Source of the DNA: Clostridiales bacterium NK3B98
GTDB taxonomy: Bacteria > Bacillota > Clostridia > Oscillospirales > Oscillospiraceae
Assembly: GCA_000421005.1 (NCBI GenBank)
Contig: ATWA01000002.1
Coordinates: forward strand, 1-64,000
DNA: 64,000 nucleotides
Direction: 5' to 3'
The translations under genes and the position numbers were made by a program. A model generated the notes under the pieces. That model did no database searches and was not told the DNA's origin. It was given only the letters and a program-made list of their open reading frames with translations. Shown in pieces: positions 24,614 through 33,712 of the stretch (positions within the stretch are counted from its first letter, which is position 1; each line of letters opens with the position of its first letter).

Positions 24614-26485
24614 ATGGACTCCAAACTGGAACGCATCCTCTTGCGGGTGCAAAAGCCCGCCCGGTATACCGGGGGAGAATACAACGCCGTGGTCAAGGAC
24701 AGGGGAGAGGTGGACACCCGCTTTGCCTTCTGCTTCCCGGATACCTACGAAATCGGTATGTCCAATCTGGGTATGCGCATTCTCTACGGCGTGATGAATG
24801 AAATGCCGGGAGTTTGGTGTGAGCGCTGCTTTGCACCCTGGGGGGACATGGAGACGGAGATGCGCCGGGAGGGTTTGCCCCTCTGGGCGCTGGAGAGCGG
24901 CGACCCCATCCGGGACTTTGACTTCATCGGCTTCTCTCTGGGCTACGAAATGGCCTATACCAATGTGCTGAATATGCTGGACCTTGCCGGTGTGCCTTTG
25001 CATACATGGGAGCGGGGAGAGGACGACCCCATCGTCATCGCCGGAGGCACCTGCGCCTATAACGGGGAGCCGCTGGCAGATTTTATCGACATTTTCTCTC
25101 TGGGCGAGGGGGAGGATGTGACAAAGGAAATGCTGGAGCTCTACCAGCAGTGCCGCCGGGAAGGATACAGCCGCAATGACTATCTCCGCAGAGCCGCCCA
25201 AATCCCCGGTCTCTACGTCCCTGCCCTCTACCATGTGGACTACAATGCCGACGGTACCGTGTCCTCTATCACCCCGGAGGAGGGGATCCCCCCGGTGGTG
25301 ACCAAACGGATTGTGCAGGATTTGGATCAGTCCTACTTCCCGGTGAAAACCATCGTCCCTTCCACAGAGATTGTCCATGACCGGGTGATGCTGGAGGTGT
25401 TCCGGGGCTGCATCCGGGGCTGCCGATTCTGTCAGGCAGGATTCTGCTACCGTCCCGTGCGTCCCAAAAGCCCGGAAAAACTGCTGGAACAGGGCATCGC
25501 CGCCTGTCAGGACTCCGGCTATCAGGAAATTACCCTGTCCAGCCTGTCCACCAGCGACTACCGCCCCCTGCCTCAGCTCTGCGACGGGCTGCTGGACTAC
25601 TGCGAGAGCCGGAACATCAACCTCTCCGTGCCCTCCCTCCGAGCGGACAACTTTTCTATGGAGCTGGAACAAAGGCTGCAAAAAGCCCGGAAAAGCTCCT
25701 TCACCTTCGCTCCCGAGGCAGGCACACAACGGCTGAGAGATACCATCAACAAAAACGTCACAGAGGAAGACCTGATGAGCGCCTGCAAGACGGTGTTTGA
25801 GGGAGGCGGCAACGCAGTCAAGCTGTACTTCATGCTGGGTCTGCCAACCGAAACCGACGAGGACGTGCTGGGCATTGCCGACCTTGCCCAAAAGGTCTAT
25901 GTGAACTGGAAGCAAAACGCCAGCGTCCGTGCCCGTGGTGTGCGGATTACCGTCTCCACCTCCTTCTTCGTCCCCAAGCCCTTTACCCCCTTCCAGTGGG
26001 AGCCGCAAATCACCATGGAGGAATACCAGCGCCGGGTGAATCTGCTGCGCAGCGCTATTCGCAACAAATCCATCATCTACGACTGGCACGACCCGGACAC
26101 CAGCTATATCGAAGCCATTCTCGCCCGGGGTGACCGCCGACTGGGCAAGGCCATTGAGGAGGTCTGGCGCCGTGGCGGACGTCTGGACGCCTGGAGCGAG
26201 TATTTTGACTTTGACCGCTGGATTGACAGCATCCGGGCGGTGGGACTGGACCCGGATTTTTACGCCCACCGGGCGCGAACCTTTGAGGAAGTGCTGCCGT
26301 GGAGCATGATCTCTGTGGGTGTGCGTCAGAAATACCTTTGGCGGGAGCGGGAGCAGGCGTACAAGTCGGTCATTACCCCGGACTGCCGGGTGCAGTGCAT
26401 GGGCTGCGGGGCGGACAAGCTGCTGTGTGACGGCAAGTGCGACGAGATTTTGCCCATCTCCGCCCGCAGGGAAAAGGAGGCGTGA
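24614..26485 (+). CDS. TIGR03960 family B12-binding-type radical SAM protein
   Basis: 623 aa. N-terminal half resembles a B12-binding-like fold; the radical-SAM cluster is CIRGCRFCQAGF around residues 268-279; a Cys-rich C terminus (CRVQCMGCGADKLLCDGKC) may hold another metal site. The TIGR03960 family is found in Clostridia next to a TIGR03936/DUF2344 protein, as here; reaction unknown. ATG at 24614 was chosen: AAAGGCGG precedes it and the upstream open frame runs through the tRNA-Leu gene. The downstream partner starts 3 bases after the stop. Confidence 0.88.
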   Translation: MDSKLERILLRVQKPARYTGGEYNAVVKDRGEVDTRFAFCFPDTYEIGMSNLGMRILYGVMNEMPGVWCERCFAPWGDMETEMRREGLPLWALESGDPIRDFDFIGFSLGYEMAYTNVLNMLDLAGVPLHTWERGEDDPIVIAGGTCAYNGEPLADFIDIFSLGEGEDVTKEMLELYQQCRREGYSRNDYLRRAAQIPGLYVPALYHVDYNADGTVSSITPEEGIPPVVTKRIVQDLDQSYFPVKTIVPSTEIVHDRVMLEVFRGCIRGCRFCQAGFCYRPVRPKSPEKLLEQGIAACQDSGYQEITLSSLSTSDYRPLPQLCDGLLDYCESRNINLSVPSLRADNFSMELEQRLQKARKSSFTFAPEAGTQRLRDTINKNVTEEDLMSACKTVFEGGGNAVKLYFMLGLPTETDEDVLGIADLAQKVYVNWKQNASVRARGVRITVSTSFFVPKPFTPFQWEPQITMEEYQRRVNLLRSAIRNKSIIYDWHDPDTSYIEAILARGDRRLGKAIEEVWRRGGRLDAWSEYFDFDRWIDSIRAVGLDPDFYAHRARTFEEVLPWSMISVGVRQKYLWREREQAYKSVITPDCRVQCMGCGADKLLCDGKCDEILPISARREKEA

Positions 26486-26488
26486 GAT

Positions 26489-27169
26489 ATGGCACAGATG
26501 CACCACCACCGCCTGCGCTATGAGAAGTCCGGTCTGGGGATCTATATCTCCCATCTGGACACCATGGCGCTGTTTCAGCGGGCATTTCTTCGGGCGGGGC
26601 TTTCCATCTGGCAGACGGAAGGCTACAACAAACACGCCTACATCTCCATCGCTCTCCCCCTGTCTCTGGGCTTTTCCAGCCGCTGTGAGGTGCTGGAATT
26701 TGACCTTGAAAGCGATATACCATTAAATGAAGTGCCGGACAGACTGAACGCTGTTCTGCCTGAGGGGGTTCGGGTGCTGGAATGCTACCCTGCCCGGGAC
26801 CCCTTCAAGCTGCTGCGCACACTGGACTGGACGCTGACGCTGGAATACGACAGGGGCACCCCGGAGGGGGTGGAGGATGCGCTGGGAGAGATGCTGGCGC
26901 TGCCCTCGCTGGTGATCCAAAAGCCCTCCAAGAAGTCCAAAAAAGGGTATACCGAGCTGGACATCATTCCCATGGTGCATGAGTGGTATGTGGACCAGCG
27001 GGAGGACAACCGGCTGATGCTCAAAATGAAGCTGGCGGCCCAAAACCCCAGCCTGAACCCCCAGTTGCTGCTGGAAACCTTTTCTGACCGCTGGCCGGCG
27101 TTTCGCCCAGACTTTGTACACTATCGACGGGAAGAAATTTATTTGGAAAACGGAGAAATTTTCCGCTGA
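26489..27169 (+). CDS. TIGR03936 (DUF2344) radical-SAM-associated protein
   Basis: 226 aa. Typical opening LRYEKSGLGIYISHLDTMALFQRA and a KHAYISIALPLSLGFSSRCEVLEF block; matches the DUF2344 domain that accompanies, or is fused to, TIGR03960 proteins. Lies 3 bases downstream of that gene, so the two are certainly co-transcribed and probably work together. In other Clostridia an RNase E/G gene and rplU often follow; here rplS follows instead. Biochemical role not established. Confidence 0.85.
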   Translation: MAQMHHHRLRYEKSGLGIYISHLDTMALFQRAFLRAGLSIWQTEGYNKHAYISIALPLSLGFSSRCEVLEFDLESDIPLNEVPDRLNAVLPEGVRVLECYPARDPFKLLRTLDWTLTLEYDRGTPEGVEDALGEMLALPSLVIQKPSKKSKKGYTELDIIPMVHEWYVDQREDNRLMLKMKLAAQNPSLNPQLLLETFSDRWPAFRPDFVHYRREEIYLENGEIFR

Positions 27170-27304
27170 ACCTCTTGCATTTTTCCTTTTTGTATGCTAA
27201 TCTTTACAGGTTGAATAAAGGGCAGTCCTCTGAGCCGCCGGCGAAATACGTTGTCCGGGCAAAAAACGGATTAAGAATGCCTATATCACAGGAGGAAACA
27301 TATT

Positions 27305-27646
27305 ATGAATCTGATTCAAGCACTTGACCAGCAGAACGTCAAGCAGGAGATGCCTGTCATCGAAGTAGGCAGCACCGTCCGTGTCCACCTGAAGGTGAAG
27401 GAAGGCTCCAAGGAGCGTATCCAGATCTTTGAGGGCACCGTCATCGCCAAGAAGCACGGCGGCGTCAACGAGACGTTCACCGTCCGCCGCATTTCCTACG
27501 GCGTGGGCGTGGAGAAGGTTTTCCCTGTCCATTCCCCCAACGTGGTGAAGGTAGAGACCGTCCGCAAGGGCAAGGTTCGCCGCGCCAAGCTGTACTATCT
27601 GCGTGACCGTGTGGGCAAGTCTGCCAAGGTCAAGGAGAAGCTGTAA
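27305..27646 (+). CDS. rplS: 50S ribosomal protein L19
   Basis: 113-aa L19, at the 30S/50S interface. Family sequence complete from [17 protein letters not shown] through the conserved [12 protein letters not shown] and [18 protein letters not shown] (27290-27296) 8 bases before the ATG. A 135-base leader separates it from the previous gene; TTGCAT at 27175 with TATGCTAAT near 27193 may be a promoter, but the spacing is not standard. Firmicute rplS genes can have a structured leader; I could not confirm one here. Terminator at 27663-27692. Confidence 0.96.
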   Translation: MNLIQALDQQNVKQEMPVIEVGSTVRVHLKVKEGSKERIQIFEGTVIAKKHGGVNETFTVRRISYGVGVEKVFPVHSPNVVKVETVRKGKVRRAKLYYLRDRVGKSAKVKEKL

Positions 27647-27662
27647 TCGTTTTCCCAACGAG

Positions 27663-27692
27663 AAAAAGGAGCGGTCTGACCGCTCCTTTTTT
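27663..27692 (+). terminator. intrinsic terminator after rplS
   Basis: AAAAAGGAGCGG and CCGCTCCTTTTTT flank TCTGA: a 12-bp stem with T tract. Confidence 0.9.
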
Positions 27693-27711
27693 CGTAAGCA
27701 AGAGGTGAAGT

Positions 27712-28569
27712 ATGGACATTCAATGGTATCCCGGACACATGACCAAAACCCGCCGGATGATTGTGGAGCAGGTAAAAAATGTGGATTTGGTGGCGGAGAT
27801 TGTAGATGCCCGCATCCCCATTTCCAGCCGCAACCCGGACGTGGACGCCATGGTGGGGGACAGGCCCCGGCTCATGGTGCTCAACCGCTGCGACCAGGCC
27901 GACCCGGAGAGGAACGCCCAATGGGGGGCGTACTACCGGGCAAAGGGCATGGCAGTCTTGCTCACCGACTGCAAGTCCGGCACCGGAGTGAAGCAGTTTG
28001 CTCCCACTGTGCGGGATGCCCTGCGGGACAAGCTGGCTCAATGGCAGGCCAAGGGCATGACCGGAAAGGCGGTGCGGGTGATGGTGCTGGGCGTGCCCAA
28101 CGTGGGCAAGTCCACCTTTATCAATCAGGTGGCAGGGCGCAAAAGCGCCAAAGCCCAGAACAAGCCCGGCGTCACCCGGGGCAAGCAGTGGATCACGGTG
28201 GATCGTGGTCTGGAGCTGCTGGACACGCCCGGTATCCTCTGGCCCAAGTTTGAAGATCAGAGCGTGGGGCTGAATCTGGCCTATACCGGGGCGGTGAAGG
28301 ATGCCATTATGGATCTGGAAACCCTGGGCTCCCGGCTGATGGGGCTGCTGTGCCGCCGCTACCCGGAGGCAGTGACCGCCCGCTACAAAATTGAAATCGA
28401 CCCCTCCGCTCAGGATTGGGAGCTGCTGGAAGCCGCCGGACGAAAGCGGGGATTTCTCATTAGCGGGGGAGAGGTGGATTTGGAGCGCATGGCAAGAGTG
28501 CTGCTGGAGGAATACCGCTCCGGCAAGCTGGGACGCTTTACGCTGGAAATCCCGGAGGATGTGAAATGA
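27712..28569 (+). CDS. rbgA: ribosome biogenesis GTPase RbgA (YlqF)
   Basis: Circularly permuted GTPase needed for a late step of 50S assembly. G4-like LNRCDQADP comes before G1 GVPNVGKST and G3 DTPGILWPKF, the order expected for permuted GTPases. Opening DIQWYPGHMTKT is diagnostic. 285 aa. ATG follows GAGGTG. The stop overlaps rnhB by 4 bases. The rplS-rbgA-rnhB-yraN order is the common firmicute cluster; lepB, often between rplS and rbgA, is absent. Confidence 0.95.
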   Translation: MDIQWYPGHMTKTRRMIVEQVKNVDLVAEIVDARIPISSRNPDVDAMVGDRPRLMVLNRCDQADPERNAQWGAYYRAKGMAVLLTDCKSGTGVKQFAPTVRDALRDKLAQWQAKGMTGKAVRVMVLGVPNVGKSTFINQVAGRKSAKAQNKPGVTRGKQWITVDRGLELLDTPGILWPKFEDQSVGLNLAYTGAVKDAIMDLETLGSRLMGLLCRRYPEAVTARYKIEIDPSAQDWELLEAAGRKRGFLISGGEVDLERMARVLLEEYRSGKLGRFTLEIPEDVK

Positions 28570-29189
28570 GAGAGACACCTGATCTCTGGCAGGAGGAGAA
28601 TCGCATTTTTGCCCAGCAGGGAGAAATTCTCCTTTGCGGCGTGGACGAAGCCGGGGCGGGTCCTCTGGCTGGTCCGGTGTACGCCGCCGCCGTGATTCTG
28701 CCCCGTGGTCTGGAACTGGAATGGCTGAACGATTCCAAAAAGCTCACAGAACGCCGCCGGGAGCTGCTCTTTCCTCAGATCAAAGAGCGGGCAGTGGCGT
28801 GGGCTGTGGCAACTGCCAGTGCGGAGGAGATTGACCAAATCAATATCCTGAACGCCCGAATGCTGGCCATGGAACGGGCAATTTCTCAATTGAACCCTCA
28901 AGCGGACTACGCCCTTATTGACGGCAACTGCAACCGGGGCATCACCTGCCCCAATGAGACGCTGGTGAAGGGGGATGCCCGCTCGGCCTCGGTTGCCGCC
29001 GCCTCCATTCTGGCCAAGGTGAGCCGTGACCACTATATGATGGAGCTGGCACAGCAGTATCCCCAGTATTGCTTTGAAAAGCACAAGGGCTACGGCACCA
29101 AACTACATTATGAAATGCTGGAACGCTTTGGCCCCTGTCCCGCCCACCGTGCCAGCTTTCTGAAAAAGTTCTATGAAAAGGGACAGTAA
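28566..29189 (+). CDS. rnhB: ribonuclease HII
   Basis: Removes RNA from RNA-DNA hybrids and misincorporated ribonucleotides. GVDEAGAGPLAGPV carries the first two acidic catalytic residues; later ALIDGN and KVSRD segments supply the others. 207 aa, full length. Translationally coupled to rbgA by ATGA overlap. Overlaps yraN by 17 bases. Confidence 0.95.
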   Translation: MRETPDLWQEENRIFAQQGEILLCGVDEAGAGPLAGPVYAAAVILPRGLELEWLNDSKKLTERRRELLFPQIKERAVAWAVATASAEEIDQINILNARMLAMERAISQLNPQADYALIDGNCNRGITCPNETLVKGDARSASVAAASILAKVSRDHYMMELAQQYPQYCFEKHKGYGTKLHYEMLERFGPCPAHRASFLKKFYEKGQ

Positions 29190-29553
29190 CAAGCATCTGG
29201 GCCAGTGGGGGGAGGCCCTCTGCGCCAACTATCTCCACCGTCAGGGCTACACCATTCTGCTCCATCACTACGCTGTCCGGGGCGGAGAGATTGACCTTCT
29301 GGCGGAAAAAGGGGAGACGCTGGCGGTGGTGGAGGTCAAGCTGCGCTCAGGAAGGGATTCGTCCGGTGCGGAGGCGGTGACCGCCCATAAGCGCCAATGC
29401 CTGCGACGGGCGATGGACACCTATATCCAGTCTCACCCGGAGGCTATGGAGCGTTACATCCGTTTCGATGTGTGCCTGATTACCGCCCCCTGCGGAGTTC
29501 ACACCCAAGCCCCGGAGATTGCATACTATGAAAACGCCTTCTATACCCCCTGA
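29173..29553 (+). CDS. yraN: UPF0102 family protein YraN
   Basis: 126-aa predicted nuclease-fold protein. Family pattern seen: LGQWGEALCANYLHRQGYTIL, RGGEIDLLAEKGETLAVVEVKLR (the Asp and Glu-x-Lys of a restriction-endonuclease-like site). Function unsettled; often next to rnhB. The start at 29173 lies inside rnhB and is the only ATG matching the family N terminus. Confidence 0.9.
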   Translation: MKRDSNKHLGQWGEALCANYLHRQGYTILLHHYAVRGGEIDLLAEKGETLAVVEVKLRSGRDSSGAEAVTAHKRQCLRRAMDTYIQSHPEAMERYIRFDVCLITAPCGVHTQAPEIAYYENAFYTP

Positions 29554-29569
29554 CAGGAGGGAAAACGCC

Positions 29570-29800
29570 ATGGGATTCTTTTTCAAACGCAAGAGCGCCG
29601 TACAGCCCATCCAGTACGACCCCCAGCGCCAGCAGCCTGCTATCCGCAAAAGCATCTGCACCGGTGAGGCGGTGGGTGGACTTCTGGACAAACGCAGCGG
29701 TGACTTCCACGAGATTCAACTTATCCGGGACGAGCGGGACAGACAGGAGTTCTGCCAGCGCACCGGCGTCACCCCTGAAGAGCTGAAAACCATCTACTGA
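29570..29800 (+). CDS. small hypothetical protein
   Basis: 76-aa, charged, soluble-looking protein beginning MGFFFKRKSAVQ, with no membrane helix and no motif I recognise. AGGAGGG at 29555-29561 sits 8 bases before the ATG, and codon use resembles the neighbours, so it is probably real. Last gene of the rplS-downstream cluster; the thrC promoter begins just after it. Confidence 0.65.
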   Translation: MGFFFKRKSAVQPIQYDPQRQQPAIRKSICTGEAVGGLLDKRSGDFHEIQLIRDERDRQEFCQRTGVTPEELKTIY

Positions 29801-29814
29801 CCTGCATTTTTCGG

Positions 29815-29843
29815 TTGAATTCTCTATACTGCTATGGTACTAT
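29815..29843 (+). promoter_or_regulatory. promoter of thrC
   Basis: -35 TTGAAT (29815-29820), 17-base spacer, -10 TACTAT (29838-29843). The leader to thrC is about 90 bases and holds a small CCGG-ATT-CCGG hairpin followed by CCTTTTT (29856-29874), perhaps an attenuator. Confidence 0.65.
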
Positions 29844-29940
29844 GGGAAAAATGCGCCGGATTCCGGCCTTTTTGGTGACATAATTCCGTTATCTATATCC
29901 CAATCCCCCCACAAGGGGACGCAAAGAAAGAGGGAGCAAT

Positions 29941-31428
29941 ATGTACTATGTGAGCACACGCAACAAGCTACTGAACTTCACCCCCGCCGGGGCGATCTCT
30001 CAGGGACTGAGCCGAGAGGGCGGACTGTTCCTGCCCGCCTCGCTGCCCAAACTGCCCGCCTCCGCACTGGAAACCCTGAAGGAGATGAACTACCAGCAGC
30101 GGGCGGTGTACGTCATGAGCCAGTACCTTACCGGCTTTACCACCGCTGAACTGGCTAATTTTGCCGCCAAGGCGTATGGACCGGAGAAGTTTGACACGGA
30201 TGAGGTCGTCCCCGTGCGCAAGGTGGATGACAACACCTACTGTCTGGAACTGTGGCACGGACCTACCTGCGCCTTTAAGGATTTGGCGCTGCAAATGCTG
30301 CCCTATCTGCTCACTGCCTCCATGGGCAAGAACCATGATGAGCGGACGGTCTGCATTCTGGTTGCCACCTCCGGCGACACCGGAAAAGCCGCCATGGAGG
30401 GCTTCCGGGACGTGGATCAGACCCGGATTCTGGTGTTCTACCCCAAGGACGGGGTCAGCGAGGTGCAGGCACTGCAAATGAAGACCCAGGAGGGCAAAAA
30501 CGTGGGTGTCTGCTCGGTGGTGGGCAACTTTGACGATGCCCAGACCGGTGTGAAAACCCTGTTCTCCGACGAAAAGCTCCGTGAAGAGCTGGCAGGGCGC
30601 AATACCTTCCTCTCCTCCGCCAACTCCATCAACTGGGGACGGGTGCTGCCTCAGATTGTCTATTACGTCTCCGCCTACTGCGATTTGCTGAAAAGCGGAG
30701 AGATCAACATGGGCGACCCCATCAACGTCTGTGTTCCCACGGGCAACTTCGGCAACATTCTGGCTGCCTACTACGCCCGGGAGATGGGTGTGCCCATTGC
30801 CAGGCTGATCTGCGCCAGCAACAGCAACAATGTCCTCACTGACTTCCTGAAAACCGGAACCTATGACCGGAACCGCCCCTTCTATAACACTGTGTCCCCC
30901 TCCATGGACATTCTCATTTCCAGCAATCTGGAACGCCTTCTCTACGCCCTCAGCGGAGGGAATGACAAAAAGGTGGCAAGCTACATGGCACAGCTCACCC
31001 AGAAGGGCAGCTACACCATTGACGAGAAAATGCTCAGGCAACTTCAGCAGGTGTTCGCCGCCGGCTGCACCGACGAGGCGCAGACCAAAGCCACCATCGG
31101 CAAAATGTGGCAGGAGCATCACTACCTGATCGACACCCACTCTGCGGTTGCCTTCCATGTGCTGGAACAGTACCGGGCGGAGACCGGGGACAATACCCCC
31201 GCCGTGGTGGCCTCTACCGCCAGCCCCTTTAAGTTCTGCGATGCCGTTCTGGAAGCCATCGGCGTGGAAGAACGGGAGCAGGGTGCTGCTCTGCTGGATC
31301 AGCTCAGCGCCGTCACCGGCGTTCCCGTACCCCGTCCGCTGGCAGGTCTGCGGGACAAGGAGATCCGCTTTGACGGCTGGGTGGAGAAGGAAGCCATGGG
31401 CGGCGTTGTCCGGGGCTTTAACCGGTAA
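29941..31428 (+). CDS. thrC: threonine synthase
   Basis: PLP enzyme converting O-phosphohomoserine to threonine. The PLP lysine lies in HGPTCAFKDLALQ; glycine-rich phosphate-binding stretch TGNFGN. 495 aa, the long type that begins YYVSTRNKLLNFTPAGAISQGLS. SD GAGGGAG before the ATG. Its stop codon overlaps the next start by 1 base (TAATG). Confidence 0.95.
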   Translation: MYYVSTRNKLLNFTPAGAISQGLSREGGLFLPASLPKLPASALETLKEMNYQQRAVYVMSQYLTGFTTAELANFAAKAYGPEKFDTDEVVPVRKVDDNTYCLELWHGPTCAFKDLALQMLPYLLTASMGKNHDERTVCILVATSGDTGKAAMEGFRDVDQTRILVFYPKDGVSEVQALQMKTQEGKNVGVCSVVGNFDDAQTGVKTLFSDEKLREELAGRNTFLSSANSINWGRVLPQIVYYVSAYCDLLKSGEINMGDPINVCVPTGNFGNILAAYYAREMGVPIARLICASNSNNVLTDFLKTGTYDRNRPFYNTVSPSMDILISSNLERLLYALSGGNDKKVASYMAQLTQKGSYTIDEKMLRQLQQVFAAGCTDEAQTKATIGKMWQEHHYLIDTHSAVAFHVLEQYRAETGDNTPAVVASTASPFKFCDAVLEAIGVEEREQGAALLDQLSAVTGVPVPRPLAGLRDKEIRFDGWVEKEAMGGVVRGFNR

Positions 31429-32135
31429 TGGCACTCTATGCCATCGGAGACCCCCATCTGTCTTTTGCCGTCAACAAGCCCATGGACATTTTCGGGGAGG
31501 TCTGGCAAAACCACCCGGAAAAGCTGAAAGCGGGTTTCACCTGCGTGTCACCGGAGGACACGGTGCTGCTCTGCGGAGATTTGAGCTGGGGCATGAATCT
31601 GCCCCAGTGTGAACAGGACTTTCGCTTTCTGGACGCTCTGCCGGGAAAGAGAAAGTACATCGTCAAAGGTAATCACGACTATTGGTGGACCACCCGGAAC
31701 AAGATGGAGACCTTTTTTCAGGAAAAAGGACTGTCCACCCTGCGTATCCTTCAAAACGACTGCGCCATCTGCGGAGAGACTGCCCTTTGCGGCACCCGCG
31801 GCTGGTTTTACGAGCTGGAGCAGTCTGGACAGAGCGCCCATAACGAGAAAATGCTCAACCGGGAGTGCATCCGTCTGGAAGCGTCCCTGAAAGCGGCAGG
31901 GGAGCGGGAGAAGATTGTCTTTCTCCACTATCCCCCGGTGTACCTGAACTATCGGTGCCGCCCCATTCTGTCCCTGCTGAACCGCTACGGGGTGCGGCGG
32001 TGCTGTTACGCCCACCTCCACGGTTCCAGCCGACGCCATGCCATCGAGGGCGTGTGTGAGGGAATTGAGTACACTTTGATCTCCGCTGACCACCTGAATT
32101 TTACGCCAAAGCTGGTTTTGGCAGCAGAAATATGA
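31428..32135 (+). CDS. calcineurin-like metallophosphoesterase
   Basis: 235-aa predicted phosphohydrolase with the dimetal motifs in order: IGDPHLS (D-x-H), CGDLSW, KGNHDYWW, FLHYPP and AHLHG. The family is common in Clostridia next to unrelated metabolic genes; substrate unknown. The start overlaps the thrC stop, so it is translated from the thrC message. No clear terminator follows before the tig promoter. Confidence 0.85.
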   Translation: MALYAIGDPHLSFAVNKPMDIFGEVWQNHPEKLKAGFTCVSPEDTVLLCGDLSWGMNLPQCEQDFRFLDALPGKRKYIVKGNHDYWWTTRNKMETFFQEKGLSTLRILQNDCAICGETALCGTRGWFYELEQSGQSAHNEKMLNRECIRLEASLKAAGEREKIVFLHYPPVYLNYRCRPILSLLNRYGVRRCCYAHLHGSSRRHAIEGVCEGIEYTLISADHLNFTPKLVLAAEI

Positions 32136-32163
32136 ACGGAGTGGAAATTTTTCCAAAAAACAG

Positions 32164-32192
32164 TGGAAATCTCCCTGCAAGTCTGGTACAAT
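32164..32192 (+). promoter_or_regulatory. promoter of tig
   Basis: Extended -10 TGGTACAAT (TACAAT at 32187-32192), 17 bases after a weak -35 TGGAAA (32164-32169). Confidence 0.6.
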
Positions 32193-32287
32193 AAGCCACT
32201 GATGGTTTGATCACCTGCGAGAGAAAGAAAACCGTAGGATAAAAAAGAAAATCGGAGCCAAAAGGCTCTCTGAGGAGGAACAACCCC

Positions 32288-33580
32288 ATGAACGTGAGAA
32301 ATGTAGAAAAGAAAGAGCACAATACCGCTGAACTGACCATCGAGATCACCGGCGCTGAGTTTGAAAGCGCCATCAACAAGGTGTATTCCAAGGTTCGCGG
32401 TCAGATTTCCATCCCCGGCTTCCGCAAGGGCAAGGCACCCCGTAAGCTGGTGGAGAAAATGTACGGTGCCAATGTGTTCCATGAGGACGCACTGGAGGAG
32501 CTGAGCCCCGCCATCATGGCAGAGGTGGAAAAGCAGGACGATCTGGACATCGTGGGCTATCCCCAGACCAAGGTCACCAAGATGGACAAGGACGGCGTGG
32601 AGCTGGTGATGACAGTGGGTCTGATGCCGGTTGCCAAGCTGGGTCAGTACAAGGGCGTAGAGGCTCCCAAGGCGGAGTCCACCGTCACCGACGAGGAAGT
32701 GGAAGTGGCCCTCAAGCCCTACATCAGCCGTGCTACCACCCAGGTCAGCGTGGACCGTCCAGTTCAGAACGGCGACACCGCTGTCATCGACTTTGAGGGC
32801 TTTGTGGACGGCGTTGCCTTCGAGGGCGGCAAGGGTGAGAACTACGAGCTGAAGATCGGCTCCGGCTCCTTCATCCCCGGCTTTGAGGATCAGCTGGTGG
32901 GCGTGTCCGCCGGCGAGGACAAGGACGTTGTGGTCACCTTCCCTGAGGAGTATCAGGCAGAAGAGTTGGCAGGCAAAGAGGCTACCTTCAAGTGCCATGT
33001 CCACGAGGTGCGTGAGGAGCAGGCTCCCGAGCTGGACGACGAGTTCGCCAAGGATGTGTCCGAGTTCGAGACGCTGGACGAGCTGAAGGCTGACCTTCGT
33101 GCCAAGGCTCTGGAGCGCAAGCAGAACAGCGCTCAGCGGGACTTTGAGCAGGCTGTTATGACCGCTGTCATCGACAATGCCGAGATGGACATTCCCGACA
33201 CCATGGTGGAGTTTGAGACCGACCGCATGATGGAGCAGTATGAGTCCCGTATGCAGGGCTCCGGCATCAGCTTTGACCAGTACCTGAACATGATGGGCAC
33301 CAACCGCACCGAGTTCCGGATCACCACCCGCGCCAACGCCCTGCGTCAGATCCAGAGCGAGCTGGTACTCAAGGCCGTGGCCGAGGCAGAGGAGATTACC
33401 GTCTCTGAGGATGAGATCAACGCTCACGTCAAGGAGCTGGCCGAGCAGTACAGCATGGAAGAGGACAAGGTTCGCGAGGCACTCAGCGCCGAGTCTCTGG
33501 AGCGGGACGTGAAGCTGGACAAGGCTTCCAAGGTGCTGTATGACTCCGCTGTGGCCACCGCTGTCACTGAGGAGGAGTAA
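32288..33580 (+). CDS. tig: trigger factor
   Basis: Ribosome-bound chaperone and peptidyl-prolyl isomerase. N-terminal ribosome-binding signature PGFRKGKAPRKLVEKMYG, middle FKBP-type domain (about 150-240, with GDTAVIDFEGFVDG and FIPGFEDQLVG) and helical C-terminal domain. 430 aa. SD GAGGAGG upstream of the ATG. Its location before clpP-clpX-lon is the classic quality-control cluster. Confidence 0.96.
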   Translation: MNVRNVEKKEHNTAELTIEITGAEFESAINKVYSKVRGQISIPGFRKGKAPRKLVEKMYGANVFHEDALEELSPAIMAEVEKQDDLDIVGYPQTKVTKMDKDGVELVMTVGLMPVAKLGQYKGVEAPKAESTVTDEEVEVALKPYISRATTQVSVDRPVQNGDTAVIDFEGFVDGVAFEGGKGENYELKIGSGSFIPGFEDQLVGVSAGEDKDVVVTFPEEYQAEELAGKEATFKCHVHEVREEQAPELDDEFAKDVSEFETLDELKADLRAKALERKQNSAQRDFEQAVMTAVIDNAEMDIPDTMVEFETDRMMEQYESRMQGSGISFDQYLNMMGTNRTEFRITTRANALRQIQSELVLKAVAEAEEITVSEDEINAHVKELAEQYSMEEDKVREALSAESLERDVKLDKASKVLYDSAVATAVTEEE

Positions 33581-33615
33581 TCTCCCAGCCCGTCCTTTGC
33601 TGTGTACTTCCGTTT

Positions 33616-33643
33616 CTGACAAAAGGTATGATTCCGGTATACC
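33616..33643 (+). promoter_or_regulatory. possible clpP promoter
   Basis: -35 CTGACA (33616-33621), 16-base spacer, -10 TATACC (33638-33643). An inverted repeat overlaps the -10 element. Confidence 0.45.
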
Positions 33644-33662
33644 CCTGCTGGCGCGGGGGTAT
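33639..33662. repeat. inverted repeat over the clpP start region
   Basis: ATACCCC (33639-33645) and GGGGTAT (33656-33662) are separated by 10 bases. It is neither a CtsR-type direct heptad repeat nor CIRCE. It may be an operator or part of a tig terminator lacking a T tract. Confidence 0.4.
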
Positions 33663-33712
33663 GCTGTATTCATCGCAGCGAAGAAACACAGTATGTATAA
33701 AGGAGTATCACT

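Noticed and set aside
24260-26635. A 791-codon minus-strand open frame opposite the TIGR03960 gene.
   Set aside because: It runs through both tRNA genes and lies antisense to a clear radical-SAM protein.
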